From positions 124,001-188,000 of the forward strand of contig WGMK01000005.1 in NCBI GenBank assembly GCA_016125095.1: 64,000 nt of DNA, written 5' to 3'. The DNA comes from Candidatus Hydrogenedens sp. (GTDB lineage: Bacteria; Hydrogenedentota; Hydrogenedentia; Hydrogenedentales; JAEUWI01). Positions 36,500-45,685 of the stretch are shown piece after piece. The position numbers and the translations under genes are program-made. Each line of letters begins with the position of its first letter. The stretch's first letter is position 1. The notes under the pieces are model-generated. The model saw only the letters and a list, made by a program, of their open reading frames with translations. It did not search any database and was not told where the DNA came from.

Positions 36500-37897
36500 A
36501 TGAATTTAACCCGGAGACATTTTCTGGGCACGGCTGGGGCCTTCGGACTCGGCTTCGGCGGACTCGGCCTCTTGTTTCAGGACAGGGCAATGGCCGTGCC
36601 CAGCGGCCCGGCAATCGCCGAGGGCTTCGGCCCGCTGCGCCGCGATCCGGAGGGCCGCTTCGATTTACCGGAAGGCTTTCGCTACCGCATCGTATCGCGC
36701 AAGGGCGACCGCATGAGTGATGGATTGCTGGTTCCCGGCCGTCCCGACGGCATGGCGGCCTTTCCCGGCCCCGACGGCACGACGATTCTGGTGCGAAACC
36801 ACGAAATCAGCAGCGACGACCCCGAGAACGGCGCCTACGGCGAAGACCGCGCGCTGGCAAGCGGTATCGGTTCGAGGACGTTCTACGATGATGGCTTCGG
36901 GAAAACTCCCGGACTGGGCGGCACCTCGACTCTAGTCTACAATACTCGGACCGGCGAACTGGTGGAACAACACATGAGCCTGCTTGGCACGGTGCGCAAT
37001 TGCGCGGGCGGCCCGACGCCCTGGGGTTCGTGGATTTCCTGCGAAGAAGACGTGTCCACCAAGGACGATCTGCATGCGCAGGATCATGGATGGTGCTTTG
37101 AAGTGCCTGCAATCGCCGGCCCGACGACGGCGGAGCCGAAGCCGATTGTCGGCATGGGGCGCTTCAATCATGAGGCCATCGCCATCGATCCGGTTTCGGG
37201 CGTCGTGTATCTCACCGAAGACCGCCCGGACGGACTGATCTACCGGTACATTCCCAACGTGCCCGGCAAGTTACACGAAGGCGGCAAACTGCAGGCGCTG
37301 GCCCGCAAAGCCGTACCGAGCTTCGACACCCGCAACTGGGGCGATGCCAAGCCCACGCGTGTCGGCGAAACATTCGAAGTCGAGTGGCTGGACCTAGAGG
37401 GCATCGACTCGCCGCAGGACGACCTGCGCCTGCGCGGATTCGAACGGGGAGCGACCCGCTTCGCGCGCGGCGAAGGCATGTGGTACGGCAACGGCGCGGT
37501 GTACTTCGCCTGTACCAACGGCGGCAGCGCGCTCAAGGGCCAGATTTTCAAGTACGTGCCCAGTGCAGCAGAAGGCACCACGGCCGAGGCAGAGCATCCG
37601 GGGCGACTCACCCTGTTCGTGGAGCCCAACGACGGTGGCCTCATCGACAACTGCGACAATCTGACCGTATCGCCCTGGGGCGACCTGGTGGCCTGCGAAG
37701 ACGGCAGCGGCGAGCAATACCTCGTCGGCGTCACGCCCGAGGGCGCCATCTACAAGTTCGGCCGCAATGCGGACGCAGGGAACTCCGAACTCGCGGGCGC
37801 CACCTTCTCACCCGATGGCAGCACCCTGTTCCTGAATGTGCAGAGCGACGGGCTTACCCTCGCCATCACCGGCCCTTGGAAGAAGCGCACCGCTTAG
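36500..37897 (+). CDS. PhoX-like DUF839 protein, Tat-exported
   Basis: 465 residues. The N-terminus is a twin-arginine signal (LTRRHFLGTAGAFGLGFGG). The body matches DUF839/PhoX (GMAAFPGPDGTTILVRNHEIS, NCAGGPTPWGSWISCEED, FNHEAIAIDPVSGVVYLTED, DNLTVSPWGDLVACEDG). PhoX enzymes are calcium/iron alkaline phosphatases acting in the periplasm. I did not assign the metal ligands residue by residue. GGGAG 9 nt before the ATG sets the start. It is followed by a strong bidirectional terminator, so it appears monocistronic. Confidence 0.88.
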   Translation: MNLTRRHFLGTAGAFGLGFGGLGLLFQDRAMAVPSGPAIAEGFGPLRRDPEGRFDLPEGFRYRIVSRKGDRMSDGLLVPGRPDGMAAFPGPDGTTILVRNHEISSDDPENGAYGEDRALASGIGSRTFYDDGFGKTPGLGGTSTLVYNTRTGELVEQHMSLLGTVRNCAGGPTPWGSWISCEEDVSTKDDLHAQDHGWCFEVPAIAGPTTAEPKPIVGMGRFNHEAIAIDPVSGVVYLTEDRPDGLIYRYIPNVPGKLHEGGKLQALARKAVPSFDTRNWGDAKPTRVGETFEVEWLDLEGIDSPQDDLRLRGFERGATRFARGEGMWYGNGAVYFACTNGGSALKGQIFKYVPSAAEGTTAEAEHPGRLTLFVEPNDGGLIDNCDNLTVSPWGDLVACEDGSGEQYLVGVTPEGAIYKFGRNADAGNSELAGATFSPDGSTLFLNVQSDGLTLAITGPWKKRTA

Positions 37898-37927
37898 GGG
37901 GGCGCAAACTACGTCGGAGAACGAAAA

Positions 37928-37957
37928 AACGGGCGGCTGGGTTTCCAGCCGCCCGTT
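37928..37957. terminator. Bidirectional Rho-independent terminator
   Basis: AACGGGCGGCTGG / CCAGCCGCCCGTT, a 13-bp perfect stem with a GTTT loop, between the convergent PhoX-like and triple-Cys protein genes. The plus strand continues with CTTATTT and the minus strand with a T-run, so it can serve both transcripts. Confidence 0.88.
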
Positions 37958-37979
37958 CTTATTTCGACTCGAAAGGGGA

Positions 37980-38606
37980 CTATTTGGTCTCGCCGTATAC
38001 CTTGCTCAGCATCACGGCGGGCTCGGCCAGGGCCTTGCCCTTGCAGCCGCCGCAGCAGAGCTTCACCAGCTTGCCGGCCAGCACCACGGGCTGCCCGTCG
38101 CCTTCAATCGGCTTGCCCGACACCGGACAGGTGGCGCCCGCCGGATAATCCTTGCTCTGGGCCTCGACCACCGCCGCATTCAACTTCTCGATGTAAGCCG
38201 CAGGATCTTCTTCCACCGCCTTCTCGCAGTTGCCGCAGCAGGTCTTCACCAGACGATTGCCCACGACGAACACCTTGGCGTCCGCAGTGAGCTCCTTGCC
38301 GGACTTCACGCAGGTGGCGAGGGGGTAAAGCGGCTCTTCAAGCGCGACAATCTTCTTGTCGAGCTCGGCCGAGAACTGTTCGGTCATCTTCTCGTACTTG
38401 CCCACGCAGCCGCTGCAGCAGAACTTGACCTCGCGGCCGTTTTCCACCTTGACGACCGGATCGCCCATGCTGCCGAGCTCTTCGCCCGACACGGCGCATA
38501 CGCCCAGGGGATACGGGTCGCCCACGGCCTTCTCGGCCTCTTCCGCCATTGCCAAGGGGGCAGCCAGCACTATGGCGGCCAGGAGCAGGGTCATCCAGGT
38601 TTTCAT
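37980..38606 (-). CDS. Secreted triple-repeat Cys protein (YHS-like metal-binding)
   Basis: 208 residues. A signal peptide (LLLAAIVLAAPLAMA) is followed by three tandem ~60-residue units, each starting YPxxxC-x-SG (GVCAVSGE, ATCVKSGK, ATCPVSGK) and ending in a double-Cys motif (CCSGC, CCGNC, CCGGC). The pattern resembles YHS or heavy-metal-binding domains. Such domains may bind copper or other soft metals in the periplasm; this is inference. GAGAGG before the ATG at 38606 supports the start. It shares a bidirectional terminator with the PhoX-like gene. Confidence 0.82.
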   Translation of the reverse strand: MKTWMTLLLAAIVLAAPLAMAEEAEKAVGDPYPLGVCAVSGEELGSMGDPVVKVENGREVKFCCSGCVGKYEKMTEQFSAELDKKIVALEEPLYPLATCVKSGKELTADAKVFVVGNRLVKTCCGNCEKAVEEDPAAYIEKLNAAVVEAQSKDYPAGATCPVSGKPIEGDGQPVVLAGKLVKLCCGGCKGKALAEPAVMLSKVYGETK

Positions 38607-38815
38607 CGTTGATTCCTCTCTGATGGTTTTGATTGCGGTCCACTGCCCGTAGAAACCACATGCAATCAAGCAGCTATTCCGCAGGGCTTTAGATTGCCAT
38701 GCGCTCCGCGGCTTGTCAATAATGCGGGCGTGGCAACTTTTTCGTGCGACGAGGGATGCAGCCTACCAAGGGCGGCATTCTCCGCCATAACCTGAAGGGA
38801 CGCGTCGCAGCGCTC

Positions 38816-41623
38816 ATGGCATACCGCTTTATCCGATTGATCACCGTTCTGCTCTGGATTCCGCTGGCCTCGGGGTGTTTGTTTCCGCCACGCGTCGAAC
38901 CCACGGTCCCCGAAGCCGATTTCGCCGCGCTCCCGCTCGATGCGGTCCCCACGGAGGGAGAGCCCGACTTCACAGACGCCCCGGACACGTACGAGATTTT
39001 CGAGGGCGACAGTCTTCAGTTCTACGATCTTTCCGACCCCGGCTCCTCCCCTATCGTGGAGTGGGCGTGGAGTTTCGGCGACGGACTCGGCAGCGACGAG
39101 CAGAATCCGGTGCATGCCTTCGACCGCCTCGGCACTTTCGACGTGCGGCTTTATGTCGCCAACAAGAACGGAGCGGCCGATCTGGTGCGAAGCGCCTATG
39201 TAAAGGTGTCCCGCCGCGGACTGCCCGAGGCCCAGTTCAGCGCGGGGCCCTTGCGGGGCCTCGACCCGCTGGTCGTCCGGTTCAAGGACGAGTCCATTCC
39301 GGGGAGCGATCCCATCGACAGCTGGTACTGGGATTTCGGCGACGGCCGCACGAGCACGAGCCGCAACCCCGTGCACGAGTATTTGCGTGAGGGCCTCTTC
39401 ACGGCCTCGCTGACCGTGTACACGCTTGCAGGACAGGATACCTTTGTCCGCCCGGATTACATTGCAGTGGTGCCGCCGATTGCCCCCGCCTTCAGCGCGT
39501 CCATCACGTCGGGGCCCGCCCCGCTTACGGTTCAGTTCACCGATGAATCCGACACGGGGCCGGGATTCGAGCCGCAGTGGTTCTGGAATTTCGGCGATGG
39601 TTCCACCAGCATCGCGCAGCATCCGTCGCACCGGTACGTTGCACCCGGCAAATACGACGTTGTCCTCACGGTGAAGACCACCAGAGATTCCGCCACGCTG
39701 ATCAAAAAGGGCTACGTGGAGGTATTGAACAACGGGGTGCCGCGCGCGGCGTTCGACGCCACGCCCACTTCGGGGCCTGCGCCCCTCACGGTAAAGTTCA
39801 CCGACCAGAGCATTGCAGGCTCGCGCCCGATTACCGGCTGGCTCTGGGATTTTGGCGACGAGTCCACTAGCGAAGAACAGAACCCGTTCCATGAATATCA
39901 GGAGCCGGGCGTATATACCGTGTCGCTGACCAGTTCCTCGGATGCCGGAGCGAACACCGTCGTTCAGGAAGAGTACATCATCGTCGAGGGCCCGCTGACT
40001 GCGGACTTTACCTCGGACGTGCAAGAGGGCTTCGCGCCGCTCACGGTGACTTTCGAGGACACCTCGTCCCAGGTACCGCAGGAAATTCTTACGCGGCTTT
40101 GGCGCTTTGGCGACGGAAGCACCAGCGACGAGGAAGCGCCGGAGCATACCTTCGAGAACCCCGGCAGCTACGACGTGTCGCTGACGGTCACCACGGCCAG
40201 CGAAAGTTCCACCGAAACGAAGGCGGATTATATCGTCGTCAATGCGCCCGAGCCGCCGGTTGCGGAGTTTTCGGCTGCGCCCACGGAAGGCCGCGCCCCG
40301 TTGGCCGTAAGCTTCACGAACGAATCCGAGGCCGGCGACGGAGACGATCTCGAATTCGCCTGGGAATTCGGCGATGGCGGAACAGATTCGGAAGAAAACC
40401 CGGAGTACGTCTACGACCGGCTCGGGACCTATTCCGTCAGCCTCACGGCGACGACATCGCTCGGCAGCAGTTCGGAAACCAAGGTCGACCTCATCCGCGT
40501 GCGCACGGCTGACCAGACTTTCGGCAGCAGCGGCGTGGACGAGGCCTACGGCTTGGCCATGGACGCGACCTCGCGGTATGTGATGGCGGGCGTCACCCGC
40601 GGCGAGGCCGATACGCTGGACGTCTTCCTGCGTATTGCCGGGGCCGACGGCAACCTCGCCCAGGAACGTCTCTTCGATTTCGGTTTGGACGACCAGGCCT
40701 TTTCGCTGGCACGAAACGCCGACGGCAGCCTGGTGCTGGCCGGCGCGCGCGAAATGTCCGAGCGCGGCTATGACATCCTCGTGATGAAACTCGACAGCAG
40801 CGGCAACGCCATCTGGTCGCGTACCTACGGCGGACTCGGCCAGGACGCCGCCGCCTCCATACGCCCGGTTCCCGATGGCGGCTACATCGTCGCGGGGCTG
40901 AGCGTGCCCGAGGATGCCGAGATTCCCAATGCGCTCTTGCTGCGCCTCGACAAGGACGGCAATGTGATCTGGCAGATTGAACCGAATGGTTCGGGATTCG
41001 AGGAGTTCAGCGACGCGATCCCTACGGCCGAGGGCGGATTCGCCGCGGTGGGCACGGCGAGCGCTGCTGACACCTCGAACACGCGCATCTACTTCCTGCT
41101 CGCCGATGGGCAGGGCAACGTGCTGAACCAACGCGCGCTGGGTTCCGGCCGCGACCAGAATGGAACGCGTATCCTGCAGATGGCCAGTCGCGATTTCGTC
41201 GTGTTCGGCAATACCGTGGCCTCGAACGGCGTCGACTTGAACCTGCTGGGCGTCCGCTTCCCCGTAAGCGGAGCGTCGCCGTCGGTGCTGTACGAGTCGA
41301 CCAACAGCAACCGAGAGGTACTGAACGACGCTATCGCGCTGCCCGGCGGAGGCTATCTGCTCGCGGGCGACAGCACGGGAGGCACCGGCGAGTCCGATGG
41401 ACTGCTGGTACTGCTGACCAGTGCCTTTGCAGAAACCGCGCGTAACACCTATGGCGGGGCGCAGGCGGACCGCTTCGAAGCCGTGGCCGCACGGCGGGAC
41501 GGCAACGGCGCCGTAGTCGGTTACGCCGCAGCCGGCTCAAGCGATTCCTTCGCCGACAGCGGACGAGACGCCTACCTCATCCACACCAAGACTGATTTGA
41601 GCGCCATCGTTTTCCCCGACTGA
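38816..41623 (+). CDS. PKD-domain lipoprotein with C-terminal propeller-like domain
   Basis: 935 residues from MAYRFIRLITVLL, chosen because it gives a short signal with lipobox LASGC; in-frame starts at 38756 and 38744 would give an odd basic extension. Six PKD domains follow (residues ~45-560), each with a W-x-FGDG core (WSFGDGLGS, WDFGDGRTS, WNFGDGSTS, WDFGDESTS, WRFGDGSTS, WEFGDGGTD). The remaining ~370 residues are repeats of the type ATSRYVMAGVTRG, DGSLVLAGAREM and DGGYIVAGLS, likely a beta-propeller. Surface lipoprotein, probably for binding polymers or cell adhesion. Confidence 0.9.
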   Translation: MAYRFIRLITVLLWIPLASGCLFPPRVEPTVPEADFAALPLDAVPTEGEPDFTDAPDTYEIFEGDSLQFYDLSDPGSSPIVEWAWSFGDGLGSDEQNPVHAFDRLGTFDVRLYVANKNGAADLVRSAYVKVSRRGLPEAQFSAGPLRGLDPLVVRFKDESIPGSDPIDSWYWDFGDGRTSTSRNPVHEYLREGLFTASLTVYTLAGQDTFVRPDYIAVVPPIAPAFSASITSGPAPLTVQFTDESDTGPGFEPQWFWNFGDGSTSIAQHPSHRYVAPGKYDVVLTVKTTRDSATLIKKGYVEVLNNGVPRAAFDATPTSGPAPLTVKFTDQSIAGSRPITGWLWDFGDESTSEEQNPFHEYQEPGVYTVSLTSSSDAGANTVVQEEYIIVEGPLTADFTSDVQEGFAPLTVTFEDTSSQVPQEILTRLWRFGDGSTSDEEAPEHTFENPGSYDVSLTVTTASESSTETKADYIVVNAPEPPVAEFSAAPTEGRAPLAVSFTNESEAGDGDDLEFAWEFGDGGTDSEENPEYVYDRLGTYSVSLTATTSLGSSSETKVDLIRVRTADQTFGSSGVDEAYGLAMDATSRYVMAGVTRGEADTLDVFLRIAGADGNLAQERLFDFGLDDQAFSLARNADGSLVLAGAREMSERGYDILVMKLDSSGNAIWSRTYGGLGQDAAASIRPVPDGGYIVAGLSVPEDAEIPNALLLRLDKDGNVIWQIEPNGSGFEEFSDAIPTAEGGFAAVGTASAADTSNTRIYFLLADGQGNVLNQRALGSGRDQNGTRILQMASRDFVVFGNTVASNGVDLNLLGVRFPVSGASPSVLYESTNSNREVLNDAIALPGGGYLLAGDSTGGTGESDGLLVLLTSAFAETARNTYGGAQADRFEAVAARRDGNGAVVGYAAAGSSDSFADSGRDAYLIHTKTDLSAIVFPD

Positions 41624-41735
41624 CAAACCGCCCCCAATAGGGCGCCCCCCGAGGCGGAGGGGATGGCGCGCTCGGGGGGCTGGGGAGGGGATTGGGGTTG
41701 AACCGCCGCCTTGGGGTGGGACGGCGGAAATGGGA

Positions 41736-42182
41736 TTACTTGGTCGTCACCGCGATCTGGCGGGGCTTGGCGGACTCGGATTTCGGCAGCGTCACGCGGA
41801 GCACACCGTCGGTGTAGCTGGCCTCGGCCTTCGACTGGTCCACGCCGCCCGGGATACCGAACGAGCGCTGGAACGAGCCGAAGCTGCGTTCGATGCTGCG
41901 ATAGCCGCCGTTCTGTTTCCACTCCTCACCGGATCGGTTGCCCTTGATCGTGAGCACATTGTCCACGACGCTCAGTTCGATATCCTCTTTCTTCAGTCCG
42001 GGCAAGTCCGCTTCCAGCACGTAGTGGTCTTTTTCCTCGCGGAAGTCCACCGCCGGCGAGAACACCTTATCGGCAATCTCCGACGGGAAGCCTTCGAACA
42101 ATCGGCTCAGGCCGGCATCCAAGCCGCGCCAGCCGCTGAACGGATCGACGGGGCTACGGCCGCGGGTCATCAGGGTGCTCAT
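41736..42182 (-). CDS. Small heat shock protein, Hsp20/IbpA family
   Basis: 148 residues. The alpha-crystallin domain runs from about residue 42 (SPAVDFREEKDHYVLEADLPG, KKEDIELSVVDNVLTIKG, ERSFGSFQRSFGIPGGVD) and ends with GVLRVTLPKSES and the short tail KPRQIAVTTK. Acts as an ATP-independent holdase in the cytoplasm. AAAGGAG lies ahead of the ATG. The leader contains a GCCC/GGGC hairpin just upstream of the ribosome binding site, but I see no clear CIRCE or sigma-32 promoter. It is divergent from the EGE-linker protein gene. Confidence 0.95.
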   Translation of the reverse strand: MSTLMTRGRSPVDPFSGWRGLDAGLSRLFEGFPSEIADKVFSPAVDFREEKDHYVLEADLPGLKKEDIELSVVDNVLTIKGNRSGEEWKQNGGYRSIERSFGSFQRSFGIPGGVDQSKAEASYTDGVLRVTLPKSESAKPRQIAVTTK

Positions 42183-42519
42183 GGTTACTCTCCTTTCAAT
42201 CGCCCGTGATCGGGCAGGTCTTGTCAGCCTTTCGTGGCCATTCGCGGCCACACTTGGTCGTACGCAGCAGCCATGCCAATCCGGGAGAATTTCCGCAAGT
42301 CTTTTACTTACAGGCACTTCAATCACGCACAAGCTGAATTCACCTGTAAAATCAATGACTTGATTGCTCCATTTCGCACCGAGTCTGTTTCAATCCGAAA
42401 CACCAGCGGTTGATATTGGGGTTGGCATCCCGGCTGACATGCGTTATACTCATTCCATCAAGGCTGCTGGGGCGGCGGCCGTGTACCAACGGGCATCTTT
42501 GGGATTCAGGGAAATACCT

Positions 42520-44820
42520 ATGTATCGGAGTAATTTGCACGGTCTCGGCCGCATGGTGCTGGCCCTTCTCGCAACCGCAACCCTCGGAGCGGCTTCTACC
42601 GCGTCGGCATCTTCCGACGAACTCCACTTTGTCGGCGGCTACAGTGCGCTGAACCTGGGGTGGGATTCCGGCTGGTGGCCGGGCGGCGGCACCGATGCCC
42701 CGGGCGGCAGCCCGCTGCAAGTGCGCATTAATGCCATTGCCGCCGCAGACGCACAGGCCAACGTGGACGGCGGGCTGAACCTCGACGACAGCACGTTGGC
42801 CCTCGCTCCCGGTTCGGGGTCGTGGTATTACCAGTTCGGTTCGGCGCTCTCCATGCAGGCCGCCATCAATCTGAGCCTCACGATTCCGAACCCCTTGGGT
42901 AACGACTTCAAGCTCGGTCCGTGGGTGGTGGATATCCCCTTCACGCCCGGCTACGACTTGCTGCTAAACGGCGATGCCGACTTCCAGGGCTACCTGCTGG
43001 ACAATCCTTCCACACTGAGCGACGCCACGCAGGATGTGTCCATTTACAGCCTGAGCCTGATTGAGTACCTGATTGGCGGGCTCGACCTGCCGGACTGGGT
43101 GCTCGACCTGATCGGGCTCGACGCCGGCGCTTCGCTGTCGGCCAATATCGAGTCGGATGCCTCGCTCTCGTGCGACAGCGTTGCCCTCACCGCGGGCCCA
43201 GCGTTTCAAAGCGAGTCCAGCACCTTCGACGTGCAGGCCTCTCCCCCGGGATACGCCTCGAACGTGGACTACAACGAGCGTTTCGATTGGGACCTGACGC
43301 TAAACGCCAAGCCGACGCTCTTCATCAAAATTCTCGGCCAGCGCTGGGATCTGCCAATTCTCACGATTCCGTGGAATGTGCTGAACGGCGTGCGCGATCT
43401 GGCGTTTAACACTGAATTTGTCCAGCTCGACGTCGCGCCGAAGCCCGAGGGCGAAGGCAGCACCGAAGGCACGCCGGAAGGCGACGGCGAAATTGTGACG
43501 GAGGGCGAAGGCGCTCCGGAAGGCGTAGTCGAGGGCGAGGACAACATCGTTTTCATTACCGGCTGCCCCGAGCCCTGCACGCTGAGCTGCAGCACGGACG
43601 GTATCAGTGCCGGTTTCGAGACCGCGCTGCTGAATCTCTACGCATCTTCGGTGATCGGCGTGAACGGCCTGACCGCCGACCTCGACGGCGACCTGATCCG
43701 CGATATCGACTTGGCCAAGCTGCTGGATGTGGCGCTGGCCTCCCCCGCGCTCTCCACGCACTGCTGCGTGCGCGAGGCGTACCTGTTCAACTTCCAGACG
43801 GTTCTGGCGGCGGTAAACGTCGGCAACCCGATTCGGGCCGAGCTGAACGACGCGCTGCTGAGCCAGGCGCTGACCGGCCTGATCACGCTGGGCACGCCGG
43901 GATCGTATGCGACCTTCCGCAGCGTGACACGCGCACTGGATCTCGACATCCCGAGTGAGGCGCTCACGACCGCCGCCGCGCCGTATGTGGCGGCCTTCGG
44001 CGACCTCGACCTCGACGGCGTGTGCAACGCCAGCGAATACTTCGGCGCGCAGCAGAATGCGCTGGGCTTCATCTTCGCGGCGACGGATCCTGCGGTGCGC
44101 ATTTCTGGCGCGCAGTGCCCCGAGGCCTGCACCTCTTGGACGGAGGGCGAGAACACCGAGGGCGAAGAAGGCGAGACCCCGAGCGGCTATCGCCTGCTCG
44201 TCGTGCCCGAAGGCGATGGCCAGGGCGACGTGGCCGTGGTGCCGGACAAGGACTACTACGCCGCAAACGCGACCGTGAACTTGCTCGTGTTCGCCGCGCC
44301 CGGCAGCGAGTTCGCCGGATGGACGGGCACGAACGCCGGCGAATTGGTGCAGATTCAGGACACGAATCAGTACGTGCTGCTGATGACCGGCAACAAGGAA
44401 GTACACCCGGTCTTCAACGCGCTTGAGATACCCGAAGGCGAAGGCACCGCGCTGGAAGGCGAGGGCGAAGGCGTCATCGCGGTGGACGGTGAAGGCGGCG
44501 CGGAAGGTGCCGATGAACCGGTGAGTTCGGCCGACATCAACGGCAACTACCTCATCGAGCTGAACGAGCTGCTGCGCATCATCCAGCTGTTCAACGCCGG
44601 CGAATACTTCTGCGACAGCGCCTCGGACGACGGCTTCTCCGTCATTGAGCTGGTGCCCGGCGCCTCGCGTCCTTGCGCCCAGCACACCAGCGACTACAAC
44701 CCCGCTGACTGGAGCATCGAACTGACCGAACTGCTCCGCGTCGTCCAGTTCTTCAACCTCGGCGGCTATACCCCCTGCGCCGAAAGCGAAGACGGTTTCT
44801 GCGTGAACAGCACGCGCTAA
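42520..44820 (+). CDS. Secreted protein with Glu-Gly linkers and paired ELLRxxQ module
   Basis: 766 residues. A signal peptide (MVLALLATATLGAASTASA) is followed by an N-terminal domain of ~280 residues rich in beta structure with no recognised fold. An acidic linker of GEG/EGE units follows (~residues 305-345), then a Cys-containing helical domain (EPCTLSC, CCVREAYLFNF, DLDGVCNASEYFG), a second EGE linker, a beta domain (AAPGSEFAGWTG), a third EGE-rich stretch and a terminal pair of DxNxNxxIELNELLRIIQLFN-type repeats. This terminal pair and the EGE linkers are, by recall, characteristic of Hydrogenedentes exported proteins. Function unknown. Confidence 0.85.
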   Translation: MYRSNLHGLGRMVLALLATATLGAASTASASSDELHFVGGYSALNLGWDSGWWPGGGTDAPGGSPLQVRINAIAAADAQANVDGGLNLDDSTLALAPGSGSWYYQFGSALSMQAAINLSLTIPNPLGNDFKLGPWVVDIPFTPGYDLLLNGDADFQGYLLDNPSTLSDATQDVSIYSLSLIEYLIGGLDLPDWVLDLIGLDAGASLSANIESDASLSCDSVALTAGPAFQSESSTFDVQASPPGYASNVDYNERFDWDLTLNAKPTLFIKILGQRWDLPILTIPWNVLNGVRDLAFNTEFVQLDVAPKPEGEGSTEGTPEGDGEIVTEGEGAPEGVVEGEDNIVFITGCPEPCTLSCSTDGISAGFETALLNLYASSVIGVNGLTADLDGDLIRDIDLAKLLDVALASPALSTHCCVREAYLFNFQTVLAAVNVGNPIRAELNDALLSQALTGLITLGTPGSYATFRSVTRALDLDIPSEALTTAAAPYVAAFGDLDLDGVCNASEYFGAQQNALGFIFAATDPAVRISGAQCPEACTSWTEGENTEGEEGETPSGYRLLVVPEGDGQGDVAVVPDKDYYAANATVNLLVFAAPGSEFAGWTGTNAGELVQIQDTNQYVLLMTGNKEVHPVFNALEIPEGEGTALEGEGEGVIAVDGEGGAEGADEPVSSADINGNYLIELNELLRIIQLFNAGEYFCDSASDDGFSVIELVPGASRPCAQHTSDYNPADWSIELTELLRVVQFFNLGGYTPCAESEDGFCVNSTR

Positions 44821-44841
44821 AAAATACTGCAAGACCCCGGC

Positions 44842-44880
44842 AACCGCCGCGCTTCACCACGGATGCGCGGCGGTTTTCTT
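44842..44880 (+). terminator. Rho-independent terminator after the EGE-linker gene
   Basis: AACCGCCGCGC (44842-44852) pairs with GCGCGGCGGTT (44865-44875) over a 12-nt loop, followed by TTCTT, 21 bp past the stop codon. Confidence 0.75.
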
Positions 44881-44916
44881 GTGCGGCATGGCGACCGACG
44901 GCAGTGCGATCTCTCT

Positions 44917-44994
44917 TGGTAGGTCGCGGGTTCTACACCGACAAATACCGCAGCTCCCGCGCTAAGATGCCGGTGTAGAACCCGCGACCTACAA
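44917..44994. repeat. Palindromic intergenic element B, copy 1
   Basis: A 21-bp inverted repeat beginning TAGGTCGCGGGTTCTACA (44920-44940) is matched by its complement at 44971-44991 around a 30-nt centre. The same element, including the centre sequence, occurs in the opposite orientation at 45502-45576. Confidence 0.8.
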
Positions 44995-45250
44995 GACTGC
45001 CCCACCAGCTGCGCCCTACCCTTCCCTGCGGCGCAGCCGCCTTGGACTGCGGGAGCAAGCTCCCGCTTTTCGTAGGGAGCGATCGAGCTCCCGTCGCCGT
45101 GGTGCTGAATCCGGTCGGGCATGCAGGCGACGGAAGCGTACTTCCTGAGCAAAGCGGCAGCCGGCTGCCGCAGGCCAAGGCAGCGGGCTGCATGAGGTCC
45201 GCTGCGTACTTGTCTGCACGGTGGGGCGAGACTCTGTCGAGCCATCTTGA

Positions 45251-45405
45251 CGCGATCGCCCCAAGGAGGTCGCCGCGCTTCGCTCGCGATGACGATGTTG
45301 GGGGATCTACGGTCCACATCAAAGGCTTTGGTTCATTCGCGAGCACGCACAACGTCGTCCTTGCGAGGAGTGAGTCTTCGAGCGACGCGGCAACCTCCTT
45401 GGCGC
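45251..45405. repeat. MITE-like inverted pair (TCATCGCGAGCG.. repeat)
   Basis: Imperfect inverted repeats of ~48-53 bp at 45251-45298 and 45353-45405, both containing the family core GCGAG-GCGA-GCG-CRACCTCCTTGG, separated by ~55 bp. The core resembles a repeat I recall from many unrelated bacterial genomes (TCATTGCGAGGAGCG type). No transposase is present. The whole 44881-45615 interval holds no credible gene. Confidence 0.65.
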
Positions 45406-45501
45406 ACGGGCGGTGATCCCAAGGCAAAATCCTGACGCTGGATCGGAGCGCTCGGCTCATGGGGACATTCGCCCCACCGCCTGCCTCGGCGTACCCCTTC
45501 T

Positions 45502-45576
45502 TTGTAGGTTGCGGGTTCTACCCCGGCATCTTGACGCGGGTGTTGCGGTATTTGTTGGGGTAGAACCCGCGACCAA
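45502..45576. repeat. Palindromic intergenic element B, copy 2 (inverted)
   Basis: GGTTGCGGGTTCTACCCC and GGGGTAGAACCCGCGACC flank a 32-nt centre (GCATCTTGACGCGGGTGTTG and on) that is the reverse complement of the centre of copy 1 with a few changes. The two copies are 0.5 kb apart and face opposite ways. Confidence 0.8.
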
Positions 45577-45615
45577 CCCGACTGCACCTCCGAGGGCGAA
45601 GCGGCACCCAAATAG

Positions 45616-45655
45616 AAACCGCCCCGGCCGTAGAGAGGTGCGGCCGGGGCGGTTT
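45616..45655 (-). terminator. Rho-independent terminator of the pseudopilin gene
   Basis: A 14-bp stem (AAACCGCCCCGGCC / GGCCGGGGCGGTTT) with a 12-nt loop, ~30 bp past the stop at 45686. On the minus strand it is followed by CTATTT. Confidence 0.82.
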
Positions 45656-45685
45656 CGTTGGAGAGGAAGGCGTGCAGAGCGCCTT

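Noticed and set aside
38666..41131. An 821-codon open frame on the minus strand.
   Set aside because: It is the complement of the PKD lipoprotein gene and has no domain, signal or codon pattern of its own; the long frame arises from high GC.
41644..41690. CCCCCCGAG ... CTCGGGGGG hairpin after the PKD gene as a terminator.
   Set aside because: It has no U-run downstream on either strand, so I did not call it.
42183..42519. CIRCE or sigma-32 heat-shock promoter upstream of hsp20.
   Set aside because: No TTAGCACTC palindrome or CTTGAA/CCCCAT pair with proper spacing was found.
44817..45460. Minus-strand open frames in the gene-free repeat island.
   Set aside because: They run through inverted repeats and have no ribosome binding site or recognisable domain.
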